Assembly (NCBI GenBank): GCA_025403435.1
Contig: CM046350.1
Coordinates: 33,164,182-33,228,181 of the forward strand
DNA from: Artocarpus heterophyllus
Lineage: Eukaryota > Streptophyta > Magnoliopsida > Rosales > Moraceae
Length of the DNA stretch: 64,000 nucleotides
Direction: 5' to 3'
The translations under genes were made by a program, and so were the position numbers. The notes under the pieces were generated by a model. The model ran no database searches. It worked only from the letters and a program-made list of their open reading frames with translations, and had not been told where the DNA came from. Positions 35,701 to 48,613 of this stretch are shown in pieces; within the stretch, counting starts at the first letter, position 1, and each line of letters opens with the position of its first letter.

Positions 35701-38700
35701 AGCAACAAGACCATCAGCTGGAATCTTTGCACCCGGTAAAACTTTCAATGTGTCACCAGGCTGAATTAATAAAGCATCGATTTCCCTTTCGCCAATATAC
35801 CTTTCATCTAATATTAAGATTTATACAACTAGTCAGTTATTTGGTAGTTAAGCTTTATTTCTTTCACCATCAATTACAAAAGACAAAACAAAATGTCATA
35901 AAAATTAATACATTTTCAGTAATAGCCTAAAGTTACCAAAAGGAAGAGACATATTTACCAGTAAAGGTGGAACGAAAAAAGTAGGAGACAACTTATACCT
36001 TTATCTTTGATAAGCAATGTCGCTGTTGCTGGTGCAAGTTCTACCAACTTCTTGATAGCGTCAGATGTTTTTCCCTTCGCAAGACACTCCAAATACTTTC
36101 CTAAGAGCACAAATGTTATCAGCATTGCACTTGTTTCAAAGTAAGTTGGGGACCAAAACCCAGTGACTGCGCCATATAGAAGTGCACAAACAGAGTAGAA
36201 ATAAGAGGCCGATGTTCCCAATGCAACCAAAACGTCCATGTTAGTTGAACCATTTCGTAGAGCTCTGGCAGCAGCAATGTAGAATCGCTTTCCAACAACA
36301 AATTGAACAACACTGACCAATGCCCACTTCAACCAATCACCCATTTGGAAGGGCCCACATCGCCAAAGTAATAAGGAATAAATTGGTGGTATGTGCGGGC
36401 AAACTACTCGTATGAGAAAGACAGGAACCTGACACCAAGTTATCAAGTATCAGTCACTAATTCCAAGTTAGAACAGTAAACAACTTATTACTTGGGGCTG
36501 TCCTGATGAGACCAAAAAAAAAAAAAAGTTTAGTGTAGTCTGCCATTCTTGTCAGGTATCTTGATCTAGATACATGAGTGATTTACCAATCTGATCAGAT
36601 ATGTTATCTCATGTGGGATTTAGTGAGATACAAGAAAAAAGAACGCATCATTGAAATAATAAATAAGGAAAAATCTTTATCAAGTAGTTTTGTTTGATTT
36701 TGATGCTACAAAGCGACGGGAAGTGGTGTTCAAAAGAGGTTGTATGAATGCTAACACCAAAACTATATGCATGAAATTATAAATAAATAAACTCACACTG
36801 AGAAACAGACTAGAGATGAAAAGTCTAAACATATTTGAGGCTTCTTCCACATCTTTTGAAGTCATTCTTGAATATGGGTTTGCAACATGTAATTTAAACC
36901 TTCCGGTACTTCCCCCTTCGATCCCATCAACTAAAGATCTTGAATTGACAACTTCGGGGTCATATAGGACTTCAAGTTCTCTTGAAATTCGGTCAAAATA
37001 AAATTGTCTCACCCCCTTCAAGTTGCTAAGTATACCTCCTAAAATCTGTACATCCATCTCACTGTATATTCCAGAAACTCCCAACACAATTTTATCTTGT
37101 TCACTGCTCTGTACAAAGTTTCCTTCAAAACCAGCTTCTTCAATAGCATTGACTATATCATCTTTACTGATTACAGCTGGATCGTACTCAACTTCACCTA
37201 ATGAAGTAGCCAAAGCAACTACTGCCCTTTTAACACCAGGAAGATCTCTTAAGATACCTTCAACAGAGTTCACGCACGCTGCACATGTCATGCCTCCGAT
37301 AGAGAACTGCCCTAACAAGGTTCCTTGAGGCTTTGTTCCAACAGTACTGGGTTCTGGTAGAATCTCTGCTTCAAACCCAGCATCCTCGATTGCATTCTTG
37401 ATGTCTTCATCCTGAATTAGAACAGCTAAGGAAACACTTCAGTATCTAATTGACGATGTAACAACATGAATATCAAGACCTTTACAGAAACCATATAAAA
37501 TAGTGGAAGTAATAAATTAAGCGATGGCTTTGAAAGCATTTACAATTAGCTTACTCAAGAAATTAGCATATGACAAGAAATTAAAATGAACATTGCATAG
37601 GGAAAAAAAAGTGTGTTGGGTTTAGAAAAATCTTGACATTCAATGAAGAAGTGCCTAAAAGTAGTTATGATTTGTATATTCAGTTGTCACTCAACACAAA
37701 TCCAATGTAAGCTTGCATTTTCCCCCCCATAAAGGGTCCTACTTTCCTTGTTTCAGTACAAGTGTATCTGTTAAAGAGCAGGCTAGTGGCCACTTATATC
37801 CAACTATCATCTTATTAAGAGACTCTAACAGATTTCTAGAGTGTCAGGGAACATAGTTGGAACCCAAAATACTGTAGCATGTAAGAGTTTTATACTATTG
37901 CAAGCTTGCAATTGGAACTAATAAATTCCAACTAGGTTGCCAAACGAAGTTCACTGGCAACTTAAGATCAGAAGAGAGTAGCCATAAAAAGGCGAATCCA
38001 TTACAACCTCAATAATATGGAGTTATTGGAAACATATAACAACAAGTAACATCAATACTAGAGATGGGCAGGAAGGAGAGGAGAGAGAAAGAAAGATCTG
38101 ATTTGTCACTTTACTATAATTTGGTTCATCATTGTACCTACAAAAATAAACAATTGTGTAAAATAAGGCCACCGAACTGCGCAAAACACCGAAAGACCCC
38201 ATCATGCGCCACCAACAAGCTTAGTTTCAAACCACCAAATCAACTCACGTTCAATTTTTTTTTTTTTAAGGAATTAGCACTAACCATCATCCAACTCCCA
38301 GAAATCAACAAGGCAATCAAAATTAATTAATTAATTAATTAATGAAATAAATTACTAACCGTAAGCAGCAAAGACACAAGCAACAGTTGAAGCTAAGACT
38401 TCAAGGGAGAAAAAAAAAAATAAAAGAACAATTTGATACTAAGAGATCATCCAAATCACCACTGAATTCGAATCGAATTTGAAGAATGACAATGAAAACC
38501 CAGAAAAAAACCAAATTAGATTTAATACAATAATAATAATAATAATAACAACAACAACTAAGAAGCAGAGAACTATCTACAGTTCAGTGAAGATAATAAT
38601 AAGCTGGCACTTGAAATAACTATAAAATTAAGGGGGAAAATAACTAACAGTGGCCGACAGCAAAAATTCAACACAAACGGAATAGTCAAACCCAAATTCG

Positions 38701-39029
38701 AAGAATCACCAACCAACCTTGACCAATCTGGGATCAAAGACGACGTTGGCCTTGTTCTGAAGCAGAGCGACCGAAGCCCTCAGAACGCCATGGACGCTCA
38801 TCAGAGCTGCTTCCACGGAATTCGAGCAAGCCGCGCAGGTCATGCCGGTGACGCCGACCTGAATCCTCTTCATCGTCCCCTCGGCCTCTCCGACTAGTGC
38901 TTCCTCGTCCTTCCCCGAATTCTCGTACGCGTCGAGGAGTCGGACGTCCTCGAGGTCGCCGGCGTCGTCGTCGTCGGCGCCGGACACGGAGAGCTTGGTG
39001 AGCTGGAGGTTTCTGATGCTCGGAGCCAT
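32755..39029 (-). CDS. RAN1: RAN1/HMA7-type Cu+-transporting P1B-ATPase, nine exons, 1005 aa
   Basis: Pumps Cu+ into the endomembrane lumen; in Arabidopsis RAN1/HMA7 supplies copper to ethylene receptors. Exons (minus): 39029-38718, 37411-36797, 36428-35999, 35807-35482, 34817-34759, 34650-34308, 34045-33848, 33727-33470, 33231-32755; all introns are GT-AG and the total of 3018 bp has no stop. The start is the first in-frame ATG ([13 protein letters not shown]). Metal-binding domains: CAAC at 65-68 and 147-150, then a third fold lacking CxxC (about 165-240). Pump motifs: TGES 500, CPC 617-619, DKTGT 661, SEHPL 698, TGDNW 834, GDGIND 880, with Cu ligands Y945-N946 and M974/S978. The transmembrane core looks complete and length matches the family (about 1000 aa). 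All key residues are intact, so it is probably functional. Orthology rests on recognition, not a search. Confidence 0.95.
37412..38717 (-). other. Intron 1 of the copper ATPase (1306 bp)
   Basis: Donor AAG|GTTGGT and acceptor ATTCAG|GATGAA. It holds an (ATTA)n microsatellite near 38321-38343 and an (AAT)n/(AAC)n run near 38529. No gene or transposon recognised inside. The other long introns, 34818-35481 (664 bp) and 36429-36796 (368 bp), are also featureless apart from an A run near 36517. Confidence 0.85.
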
Positions 39030-39260
39030 TTGGAGAAGGTTGTTGAGAAAACAGAGAGGAAAAAGGGTGAGACAATGGAGGAGAAAACAGAGAGGTTTTT
39101 GGTTGTGCGAAGAAGAAAAACAGAGCAAAATTTTGGGCCGAGATTTAAAGAGAGGAAAAGTTTGGAGAGAAAAAGAAAGAGAAAGGGGAGGATTTTCCGA
39201 GGGAGATGGCTGAGACAGCAATTTTTTAACCAGAGTTGCCGTTGGAAGATCTGTTTAGTC
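39030..39260 (-). promoter_or_regulatory. 5' leader/proximal promoter of the copper ATPase
   Basis: Upstream of the ATG the minus strand is rich in C and T (TTTCTCTCTTTCTTTTTC tracts), as in many plant 5' leaders. It stays open in frame to about 39221 but has no ATG before MAPS. I cannot place a TATA box or transcription start with confidence. Confidence 0.4.
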
Positions 39261-41899
39261 TCCGTGCGATTTTTAGTTTACGATATTACCCTTGATAATG
39301 ATCTTTATTGACAATGAAGTCCTAAGTTGAACTTGTACTTGCAAAAAAAAAAAGAATAAGAAAAAAGAAACTTCTTGGCCAGCTCTGTACTGCACGCTAG
39401 GTGTCGTGGGGGAGACGGGAGACTTTCTCAATATTTTTATTTTCTTTTTTCTATATTTAGAAAGAAATAGATAAGGCAATTTCTCTACTAGAAACCACTA
39501 GAGGCGAAACCACTTACGGATCATAATGTACGGTTATTCTTCAAACTTTTATTTTTTTTAATTTGTATACAAAATTTAATGAAACTAAAGTTTCAACCCT
39601 CTTAAATTTATATTTAGCTCTTTAAAATTTTATTTTGTCTCCTTAAAAATTTTTTATCTCTTTATTTACTCTACTTCCATCCCTCATGATTAATTTTTCT
39701 GACTCCGTCTATGTTGAGATCTGAATTTTTCTTTCGGATATCAAATCTAACAACAACAACAATAATAATTTTGATCATATTTGACGATTTAAAAACCTGC
39801 ACCCTTGATAAAAGTCTAATGAAAAAATCCCAGATAAATAATTGATACAGCTAAAGATAAATAATTGATAAAGCTAAAGTTACGTGGAAATTGTTGTAAA
39901 CATAGCCTATATGCTACATTCATTGACCTCTAAGATTGAGATATATTAGTTCCCCTCCTAATTTACCATTTAATATGTATCATACCAAAAAATTTCTTAA
40001 TACATATTTATATAGGCCTCTTCTAAGGTCGGTCTCAGTTCCACAACATTCTTCATGTGTCCAGCGAAGTCGGTAATTTCATTGGATTTGTGATATGATC
40101 TATCTGGTGATCTTGGGGGAATAGAACTAGTTCCTGCTGGCACCTGTTATTTATTGTTATATTTGTTGTTGTATTAACATTTTAACCTGTTATAAAGATA
40201 TATAATACTATTCTAATAAAATAGAATAACTGTAATAAAAAAATAAACCAAGAATTTTTGTTACAGTTAATAATTGTAATAAAAATTTAATTCAAATCAA
40301 CAACTATGAATGTACTATAATTGTTCTCGACAAATTTTTATGTTTTAAAATACCTTTTCATTATTGTTAGGTCAATTGCCAGCTAAATATGTGTTAGAGA
40401 AAAAACATTTTACAATTAATAATTTGTTCAGTTTTTATCTTGACAAGTGAATATATGAAATATAATGATAGAAGTGTATTTAACTAGTCAAATACTAATT
40501 CTATTAAAAATCTGTAAGAAAAACTTCATCTAAAACTAACAATAATACTCAAATTCCTTTAAAATTCAACTATGTACTCCTATAACTTGTTCAAATAAGA
40601 AGGCCTACAAAAACAAGTGAAACAAGAATAAACTAAAGTTGACATAAGAAGATTACCAATCAAAAACAAAGGTAGAATTAAAGATGATCGTGATTCTTGT
40701 TGATTGATGAAGTTTTTTTTCCCTTCTTTATCTTGAGTGATTGTCTCTTGGTATGAGATGCAATTTGAATTAAAAGAGAAAAAGGCATTAAGATGGAATC
40801 ATGAACAAATGACACAACCCTTTGTTTCTTTTTTATGGTTTTTCTTGGTTTTGGTTAATAAAATCTCTAATATTACCCCAAAAAAAACAATAAAAGAGAA
40901 AAGTAATGTATTCTATCGTGGCGGAGGGATTAGACAACTAGTTTTATTTTTTTCTTCCTTTTTATTGCAAGTTCCTAATAGTATGATTTAGAATTTTATA
41001 AATTGAACTGTGAATTCTAAACTATGATGCTTAAATGGTTGCTTTGAACTGGCGTTTGAAACGTAAAAGTTAAAAACGAGAATAACGCATCACATCAAGT
41101 TTAAAACGAGAACTGATGTTTGAAAAACTATAGTTTATGAAGAAAAACAAGAATAAGAATGATTTTTACTGTAGAAAATGATTCAAACTATGTGTACTTA
41201 AGTAAGGCAAATTTTAAGATTGTTAATGTTTTGATCAATTTAATATCACCTCCATGATTTAAACTGACTTCAGTCATTACTTTAATAAATATTAATTATA
41301 AACGTTTTTATGGCTTGAACTAGCCTAATCCTATTCATCAAAGGCCGCATACTTTTTATGGATTGGACTAATACTAGGCAACATGGGACTTTATGAGAGA
41401 ATTTCTTAAATTTGATATAAAATTAGTTATTGAAGGGGCAACCCATTTGATCTTAGAAGTAATAAAAGGAGCATCTTTAAGTTGAAACGCAATAACTAAC
41501 CTTTAGACGCTCTACAAGGCAAAAAGAAGTAACGGCTGAGATCAGGCAATTAAACTTCTTTCTTTTTTTCTTTTTTTTTATAAGGGAGGCTCTTTTTTTT
41601 CTTTATTACAAACGCTACATTAAAAGCTCCAATAAAAATGTTTTCTCCACTGAAAAAATGTTTATATATACAAAATCGCCGACCCACTTTTTTTTTTTTT
41701 TTAAGGAACCAACCAATTATTATCATGAATAAATTAAATGCAATATTATGAGAAAATCTCTTGGATAAAGAAAGGAGATGACCTGACAAGGGTCAACGAA
41801 TCAACATCACCATGTTACTCCTTCTGATACATTTGAAGAAATCTCTTAATTATGCTTTTTCCCCTTTATATTAATTTATCTTTTTCCTTTCACTATAAA
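39261..41899. other. Intergenic, mostly featureless
   Basis: AT-rich with homopolymer runs. Apart from the exon-like piece at 40014-40144 nothing codes convincingly. The 84-codon open frame at 40737-40991 shows no domain. Confidence 0.35.
40003..40144 (-). pseudogene. Exon-like fragment of an unrecognised gene
   Basis: On the minus strand, right after a splice-acceptor-like AACAG at 40145-40149, a frame reads VPAGTSSIPPRSPDRSYHKS, then NEITDFAGHMKNVVELRPTL, then EEAYINMY and a stop. Composition is balanced and less AT-rich than its surroundings. No start codon or neighbouring exons were found. I do not recognise the family. It could be a captured exon or part of a decayed gene. Confidence 0.35.
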
Positions 41900-42430
41900 A
41901 AAAAAAAAAAAAAAAAAATCTTGTACGTAACAGTCTACATTAAAACTCCTAAATTTGAACCATAAATGTGCTAGGATAATCGATAAAAACATAAAACGTA
42001 TCATAATGTTAGGATGATCATTCCAGACACAACGCTTATCATAGTATTAGGGCAATCACTCCAAGCATAACATGTTACACCATGGGAGGGCGACCAATGC
42101 CAAGGCCTGTGTCTAAATATCTATTTGACAAATGATAATAATGCACTTTGTTTAACCTAAAATGACCGAAGAAGAAAGGGAATCAAAAGGATCTTCTCTA
42201 AGCCTTTTCAAGGAAAGCAAGTCGAGAAACTAAATGCAAGGAGAATCTAACATGTCACCATCAGACGAAATCAAGGATATACATATGATTGAGACATTCT
42301 CCCCATAAATAGAGCAACAAATACTCCTCATCTTCATTCAAACATATTCTTATTACCTATACTATTACTCTGTTAAATTCTTCCTGACTTAGCATTAGAA
42401 TGTCTTCTGCAGGTCAATTCTCATGCGCCC
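41900..42430 (+). repeat. LTR-like fragment (possibly Ty3-gypsy Tat type)
   Basis: A CCCATAAATAGAG TATA-like site (42301) is followed by CTGACTTAGCATTAGAATGT and TCTGCAGGTCAA, resembling the TTGACTTGAGCGTCGGAGTG...TGCAGGT block I associate with Tat-type LTRs. Edges not found and no coding part present. Confidence 0.4.
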
Positions 42431-42589
42431 CCAACAATGAAGTAACTAAAGAACGATTGAGAATGGCAAAGCAAGTAGAGGAGCATTGATGTTCGAAAAT
42501 AGACTTCAACACGAACATATGGATTGGAAGAGTTTATAAAAACACGAAAAATTTCAAATTGTTTTCGCTTTAAAGATCTTTTTAGTGTG

Positions 42590-42741
42590 CGTTTAGCAAT
42601 CGAGTTCAAACTCATGTAAACAATTTAAAACTTTTACGTTCTATAGTATGAAATAAAAATATATTATAATATAAAGTTTTTATATTTTGTATTATTTGAG
42701 TTCAAACTCTTAAATTTAAACTCATTTATCAAACACTTATT
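42590..42741. mobile_element. Small MITE (~150 bp)
   Basis: Starts AGTGTGCGTTTAGCAATCGAG and ends CTCATTTATCAAACACTTATT; the ends are imperfect inverted repeats, and GAGTTCAAACTC occurs in both arms. Non-coding. Confidence 0.55.
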
Positions 42742-45700
42742 AGTTTCCTTTGCATCAGGGATTAAAATTAATTAATTATTAATTTATTTGGCTCGGATTT
42801 GCATTATAGATTATATGGGCATAAGATCCTCGTGGTCCCGTGGAGGATATTTCTTTCATTTATTTTACATTTGTTCATTGTCTGTTTTGGCTTTTCCTCG
42901 GGAAAAGTGAGATTACAGGAGTACTCATGTAAGAAATATTAACAAAAATAAATAAAGGCCAACGCGTACCAAAGACTTATTGTTAAAAACAACACTGAAA
43001 AGTTTTCTTTTCTGTGGGCGAACCATACAACCGGGGGTGGTTTCGGAATAACGAGTATGAGACGTGCAACGGACTTGCGAACTGCGAATTGCGAAAACAG
43101 TGAAGACTATGTTTTTTATTTTTGGTCAAAGACTTTTTTGTGAATATAGTACAACCGTTGTACCGTTGGACTTTTTTTTTCGTGGCAAACGCGGTGCTTT
43201 GACCAGTTTGCCCATTTGCCTCCACCTCCTTACGTCAGTGCTTACATATGAATACTCATAGGGTTTGAACCAAAACTTTTATTGGTCAGTTTTATACTAT
43301 AGTATATTTTTTTATTGTTATTGTAGCATATAAGAACTTTACACTATTCATAACTGAGATTGTTATGAAAACTAAATAGTTCCCACCACTACCAAACACC
43401 CCCTTATTGGTCAGCGTCTAACAAAAATAGTTCTTTTAAATCATTGATTGACGGTTTAAACTAAAATGTATGCCAAATTCCGGTATAATTTTTCCTTGTT
43501 TCTAACATTTTAAACCTATTTTTCAAACCATACTCTTTAGATTGTACATTTTAAACCATCCCATTTTAAATCAACAAACCAAACGGAAATTTTGAAGACA
43601 TAAAAAGAAGACAACAAAGGATGTTATTTTAGTGAATGTATATTTTAATCGTTAAATATAATCATAATTACATTGTTGCGGACTTTTTAAAAATAACTAA
43701 AATACGGGTTCCAATCCACCTTAGCATGTGCTCTAGTAGTGACCTGAGCACCTAAAGCACACTCTCAAGTCCCCACCACATGCTTAGGTCCCTAGTATAT
43801 ACTTTGGTACTAACTTGACCTAAGTACTGAAGTATGTGCTCCAGGTCCTTAATGTGTTCTCCGCTGTTAACCCGAGCACCCAAACACACTTGGATAAGAG
43901 TTGGAAGATCAAAGGTCACCGACAATCATTAGATAAGCAAACGGACGGTGTTAAAGTCATTAAATGTTCAAGGATTAAAGCGTGTTAATTGTGCCATCAA
44001 TTATAACATGCAAGAGGTGAATGATTTTCTATTGTATTAAGAGATAAATAACTCTAGAATTTATTAGAGAATCAAACTCTTCTATTTTTTATGTACTATA
44101 AATTCCCTCAACTTGAGAGGAAAAAGGGACAACTCATAATACAATTATCTTAAGATTTCTTCACTTTGCTGTTATTATTTTCTTAAGGTTATTTGCATTT
44201 TTCAAGTAATTTATCGAATTTTCTTAGCTTACTTATTCATTTATTCCAATTGGTTGTCTAAGACCGTTGAATTAGTGTTGGACGAAATTTTGCTTATATA
44301 TATAGAGCACATAGAATATATTGTTTTTAATACAAATTAGACAATAGGAAAACAAAAACCTATGATAGTACATTTTTTCAGGTCATACGTAGAAATCTCC
44401 AAACTAACTAAACAAATTTTAAGCTCTCCAAATTAACTAAACAAATTTTAAGCAAATTTTTAAGTAGAAAATTTACTGACGTATGTAGACCCAAGTAAAT
44501 TCTAGAACTATTCAACCAATAAAAAACATTAAATTGAAGGATGCAAAAAGTAATAAAGAAAGTTAAATCATATGGTCACGGTGACTATATTCTCTTATTT
44601 GTCATCTTGTTTGAGTCGCCAAATTGTGAGTAAAATTTATAGCAAATTAAAAGGTGGTAAACTTTTGATTATCAAAATCATGAACCTTTGTAATTTTTTA
44701 AAACAACCATTGTTTTGCTTTTTTAATAATGAAACCAAATAGGTGCTCTCTCTCTCTAGTTGGAAATTGCTTCCAAAATTGACGTTTTATTGAATTCTAG
44801 TTGAGTGCCATGTGCGAAAGCCATTTTGTGAGTTCAATCCTTATGTTAAAGTTTTTTATTACTTTACTCTTATTTTTCTAGTTCATTTAACAACAGGAGT
44901 CTTAGTTGGTCATTAATATATGCAACCAACACTAACATTATATTTGCTTGAATGAAACGGCAGAGGGTAGAAGTTGGAACAAATTTGAAGCACAAAAGAG
45001 AACATTATGTTGTTTAAGAGAGAGAGGTGAAAAATTCATGGGGCCAACTATTTTTTAATTTTTTTTTCAAATTTGGAAAGGAAAAAAGTGAAGAAAGAGG
45101 AAAAAAAATGTTGCATAAAAGAATATTTAAAAATATTCGTGTAAGAAAAAATATTTTTTGGGCCACTTAGGAAAAGAATATTTATAAGGATCATTGTTTT
45201 AGAGAAAGTATTATAGCAAAAAAAAAAGTATTTTTTATAGAAATAAGTGGGGAAAAATATTTTAAAGAGGCGCACAGAAAAAAATAAATAAATTGTACAT
45301 GAGCTCTTAGCGAAAAGGAGAGAAAAAGGAACAAAAAATGTAAGTATGGACACATATAAAAAAATTATTTTAATAGGAGAAAAGTAAGAAAAAAGTCAAA
45401 CAAGTACATTATAGAAAGATTAAGCCATATAGTTTGCAAAAAGAAAAAAAAAAAAAAAAGAAGAACAAAAAGCTAATATTTTAAAAGCAAAAAAAAAAAA
45501 GTAAAAAAAAAAAAGAAAAGCGATAGAGCAAAAGAATGAGAGTTTGTCATATGGCCATTGTATAGGCCAAGCTTTCTTTTGCTCTTTTAAAGATGTATAG
45601 ATATAGATAAATGGACAGATTAGACATAGATATTGTTGTTAAAAAAAAAAAAGGAAAAAAAGAAAACCACTGAGTTGCTTTTGTTAAAGACTTCGCTTAT

Positions 45701-46144
45701 GTTGGGAGACAAGCGTTTTTTTTCTTTACCCAAAAAAAAAAAAAACAGAAGAAGAAGAAGAAGACAAAGTTTTAGAGCACTCCAACAAAATTAATATTTT
45801 TGTGGTGATTTACTGAAATACACAGATTTTGTACGTTAGATTGTCTATATTAAAGGCCTCAACAATATCATAGTTTCTTATTGAAATATTAAACAAATTA
45901 TTAACGCTTTAAATTATATTTTTTTCTAAGATTTAAAAAATTCTACCAATAAAGTCTGTTTTCCAATTGTTGGGTCCAATGCATCCGGAAGGCATGACAT
46001 GTTAGGGACATATACATATGTCTTTGATTTGTTGGTGGTGGTCTCAACAAAGTCAAAAGCTTCAAAAGTTCGTAATAAAAAGACGATAGGACCTCCAACA
46101 AGATGATGGGTACTATTAGGTCTAAAGTGATCCAAAGAAAAACA
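42742..46144. other. Intergenic with an LTR-like segment (about 43690-44290)
   Basis: 43690-43880 repeats AGCACC/GTGCTC-type words. At 44098 ACTATAAATTCCCTCAACTTG looks like a retroelement promoter, followed by sequence resembling an LTR R-U5, but no ends are defined. 45040-45540 is a purine-rich strand with many A runs. The 69-codon minus open frame at 45926-46135 is not recognised. No gene supported. Confidence 0.35.
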
Positions 46145-48206
46145 TGACTCTTTAGGCTGTCAGTAAGTTTTGAGTATTGAAGATGAAAATAAATAAAATA
46201 AGTAAAGAAAAATACATAAAAGTTAGAAAAATAGAGTAAATTTACTCATAAGATGAATAAATATCATCAATTATCATTAAATATCATCGAAAGTCATCGT
46301 CACGTGAATGCCACGAAGGTGGACAATTAAAATGTCATTATCATTCATCATCACGTGGAAGCTAGCCACGAAAGTGAGTAGGTAAGTAATAATAAATCAT
46401 ATAATTAATATAAATTCATTAAAAACCATCGTCTTTGAAATTGATGACGTGGTGGGACTCATAAAGACGAAAACAACATCGTGAAATACGAATAATTATA
46501 ATAATAATAAAAACACCATAAATCATCATTTACATAATAAATCGTAATATATATCTAATATAGATGACGACATCGAGACAAGTCGTACATTATACGCATC
46601 GTAGCATAGTTCCAGAGAAAATACCATTTCAACCCACAGAGCCAGGTTTCGATCCTAGGCCCATCCTTCCTCCTTAAAGATGGAACGGGGGTTTAAAAAA
46701 AGACAATAAAATGTAAGCGGAAGGCTCAGTAGAATAATTATTTAAAAACAAGTTATTAAAAAAATAGTAATCAAAAACAAAGAATTGTTCACAAATCATT
46801 CTTACTCAAATAAATCTCAAATCTAGCAAACCAATAAAAACACTTATTTGTACGAAACTTGATAAAACATCACCGTACAGGTTTTGGAAATCTGAAAGGA
46901 ACATCAAAATATAATTCTTCAAAATCAAGACAGAAATTATTTTCAACAATCATTCAAAAGGTCAAGCATTTAGCCAAATCAGTTTAAAAAAAGCTACCAA
47001 AGAAATGGATAGAAAATATCCTACCTTAATTGAAATTCCAATAACGTAAGCTCTAAATAAAATTTGACAATTACTCCATTACATTCAAAACCTTGAAAAC
47101 TACATTTAGAACCAGAAATCATATTTAACAAATATCATTATGTTAGTTCAATTATCAGTGTGCCTTTTGACTCAAAATAATCATAACCTAAAATCTTAAT
47201 CCTTTTTGAAACATTTTGGAATCATTAAATATTGAAAACCAAAAGAAAAATACAATTCAAAGTTCACAGTCGGCCTGCCAAACATTCTGGTTCGCCTTAA
47301 CGAACCTGTACAATTCGGCTTATAGAACATCCGGACTGGCCTGTTGAATTGTTACGGTTTGGCCTGCCGAAGATATGAATCTGGCTTGCCAAACTTCTTG
47401 AATTCGGCATACCGAAGATCAAGTTTGGCCTACCAAACTGGCAAAATTTGAGGACTCAAGACTTCGAGTCTTGACATCTCCAAGCTCAAAAATTCAAATT
47501 AAAACCGGTTTTTCAATTCCCAAATTATGAAAATCACATAGAAAGCATAGAAAATCATTGTAGAACAAATTTAAATCATTTTTCTCAAATTTAAACTCAA
47601 TTTCACAATGGATTTGAAAATCTACGAAAAATACAAAATTTGAATAAGTTGATTTTTGTTGAAATAAAGCTTAAATCCATGATAAAACAAGTCCTATAAG
47701 CTTAGATTAACCGTTATCTAAGCTCAATGAAGTTCGGATTCAACAATCAAAGAGAATTTGAAAAATTGAAATTTAAAACTTTGAAATTTTAAGAAAAGGG
47801 GAAAACTAACCTTTAATGGCATTTTAGGATGAAAAACTTGATAATTTGAACTTCAATCCTTATCCAAATCCGTGAGAATGAAGCTTGAAATCTAAAATTT
47901 TTGAGAGAAAGAAAGAGAGAGAGGGAGCTGAATGTGAGAGAAAGAAAGAGAGAGAGAGAGCGTGAAAATGAAATGAAAGAGTGAAAAGAAAAAGAAAAAT
48001 AAAGGCCCAAGAACATTTTCGTAAATATGGGAAAAATGTGGTATAAAAATATCATTTGGTATTTTAAAAACTAAAAATAAAATTTTTAAATGTAACAAAT
48101 GAAATAAAATCTTAAATGGCCAAAATTAACATTAAATTCACACTTAGCACATTTAATAATTAAACTTTACATAACTAATTCTATTCAAAAAATTTGGGGC
48201 GTTACA
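46145..48206 (-). mobile_element. Gypsy solo LTR (2062 bp)
   Basis: On the minus strand it starts TGTAACGCCCCAAAT, like the Gypsy-E LTR start TGTAACGCCCTAAAAT. Going inwards it has a (GA)n tract (47906-47960), AT-rich sequence and a palindrome array (47270-47436), the same internal order as the LTRs at 57920 and 51844. The proposed flanks are aaaca (46140-46144) and gaaca (48207-48211), a 5-bp duplication with one mismatch. The left edge is therefore tentative. No coding part. Confidence 0.65.
47270..47436. repeat. Decayed 21-24 bp phased near-palindrome array
   Basis: Eight cores related to GGCCTGCC begin at 47272, 47293, 47317, 47338, 47361, 47383, 47406 and 47427 (spacings 21, 24, 21, 23, 22, 23, 21). 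Individual palindromes are damaged but spacing persists. Confidence 0.7.
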
Positions 48207-48429
48207 GAACAACTACTTTGCCCATAACATTAAATTTACTTCATCTGTAGTTGATGTTTCTTGTTGCAGTGAATGATTATGTTTCTTAATTTGTACTTTT
48301 GAATATGGTCACTGTCTTTAAGCATCAAACTTGTTATGAATGCTTTATGTATTATCATTTTATATTTTCTACAAATTTTCTTCACTTTCTAAAAAAAAGA
48401 TCCAAAAAATTACATTGGGCAATAGCATA

Positions 48430-48598
48430 GGTCTAAACTACCTCAATCCGCCCGCACCCGCCTACAACCACCCAAAACCAAACCGAAACCACCCGCCATG
48501 TGGTGGGCGATTTGCGGGTTGGTTAATCTCCAACCCGCCATCCAAAAAAACCGCACCACACCCGCCAAAAACTATCAAACCGTCCGCCGTTCACCCCT
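48430..48598. mobile_element. hAT-type MITE remnant (one end)
   Basis: Repeated AACCCGCC/ACCCGCC words end in CCGTCCGCCGTTCACCCCTA, i.e. TAGGGGTGAACGG on the other strand, typical of a plant hAT-type terminus. The other end is not clear. Confidence 0.45.
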
Positions 48599-48613
48599 AT
48601 TTTTGCCCCACTA

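Noticed and set aside
38706..39213. Other-frame and antisense open frames over the first exon of the copper ATPase
   Set aside because: They are shadows of a GC-rich exon; only the MAPSIRN frame continues through spliced exons with family motifs.
39030..39221. N-terminal extension of the copper ATPase upstream of MAPS
   Set aside because: The frame is open but contains no ATG before MAPS, and relatives begin with a similar MAPS start.
45048..45353. Minus-strand frame of 101 codons rich in Phe
   Set aside because: Translation of a purine-rich A-run tract; low complexity.
45926..46135. 69-codon minus-strand frame with balanced composition
   Set aside because: Looks less random than most, but I recognise no family and see no exons around it; not enough to call a gene.
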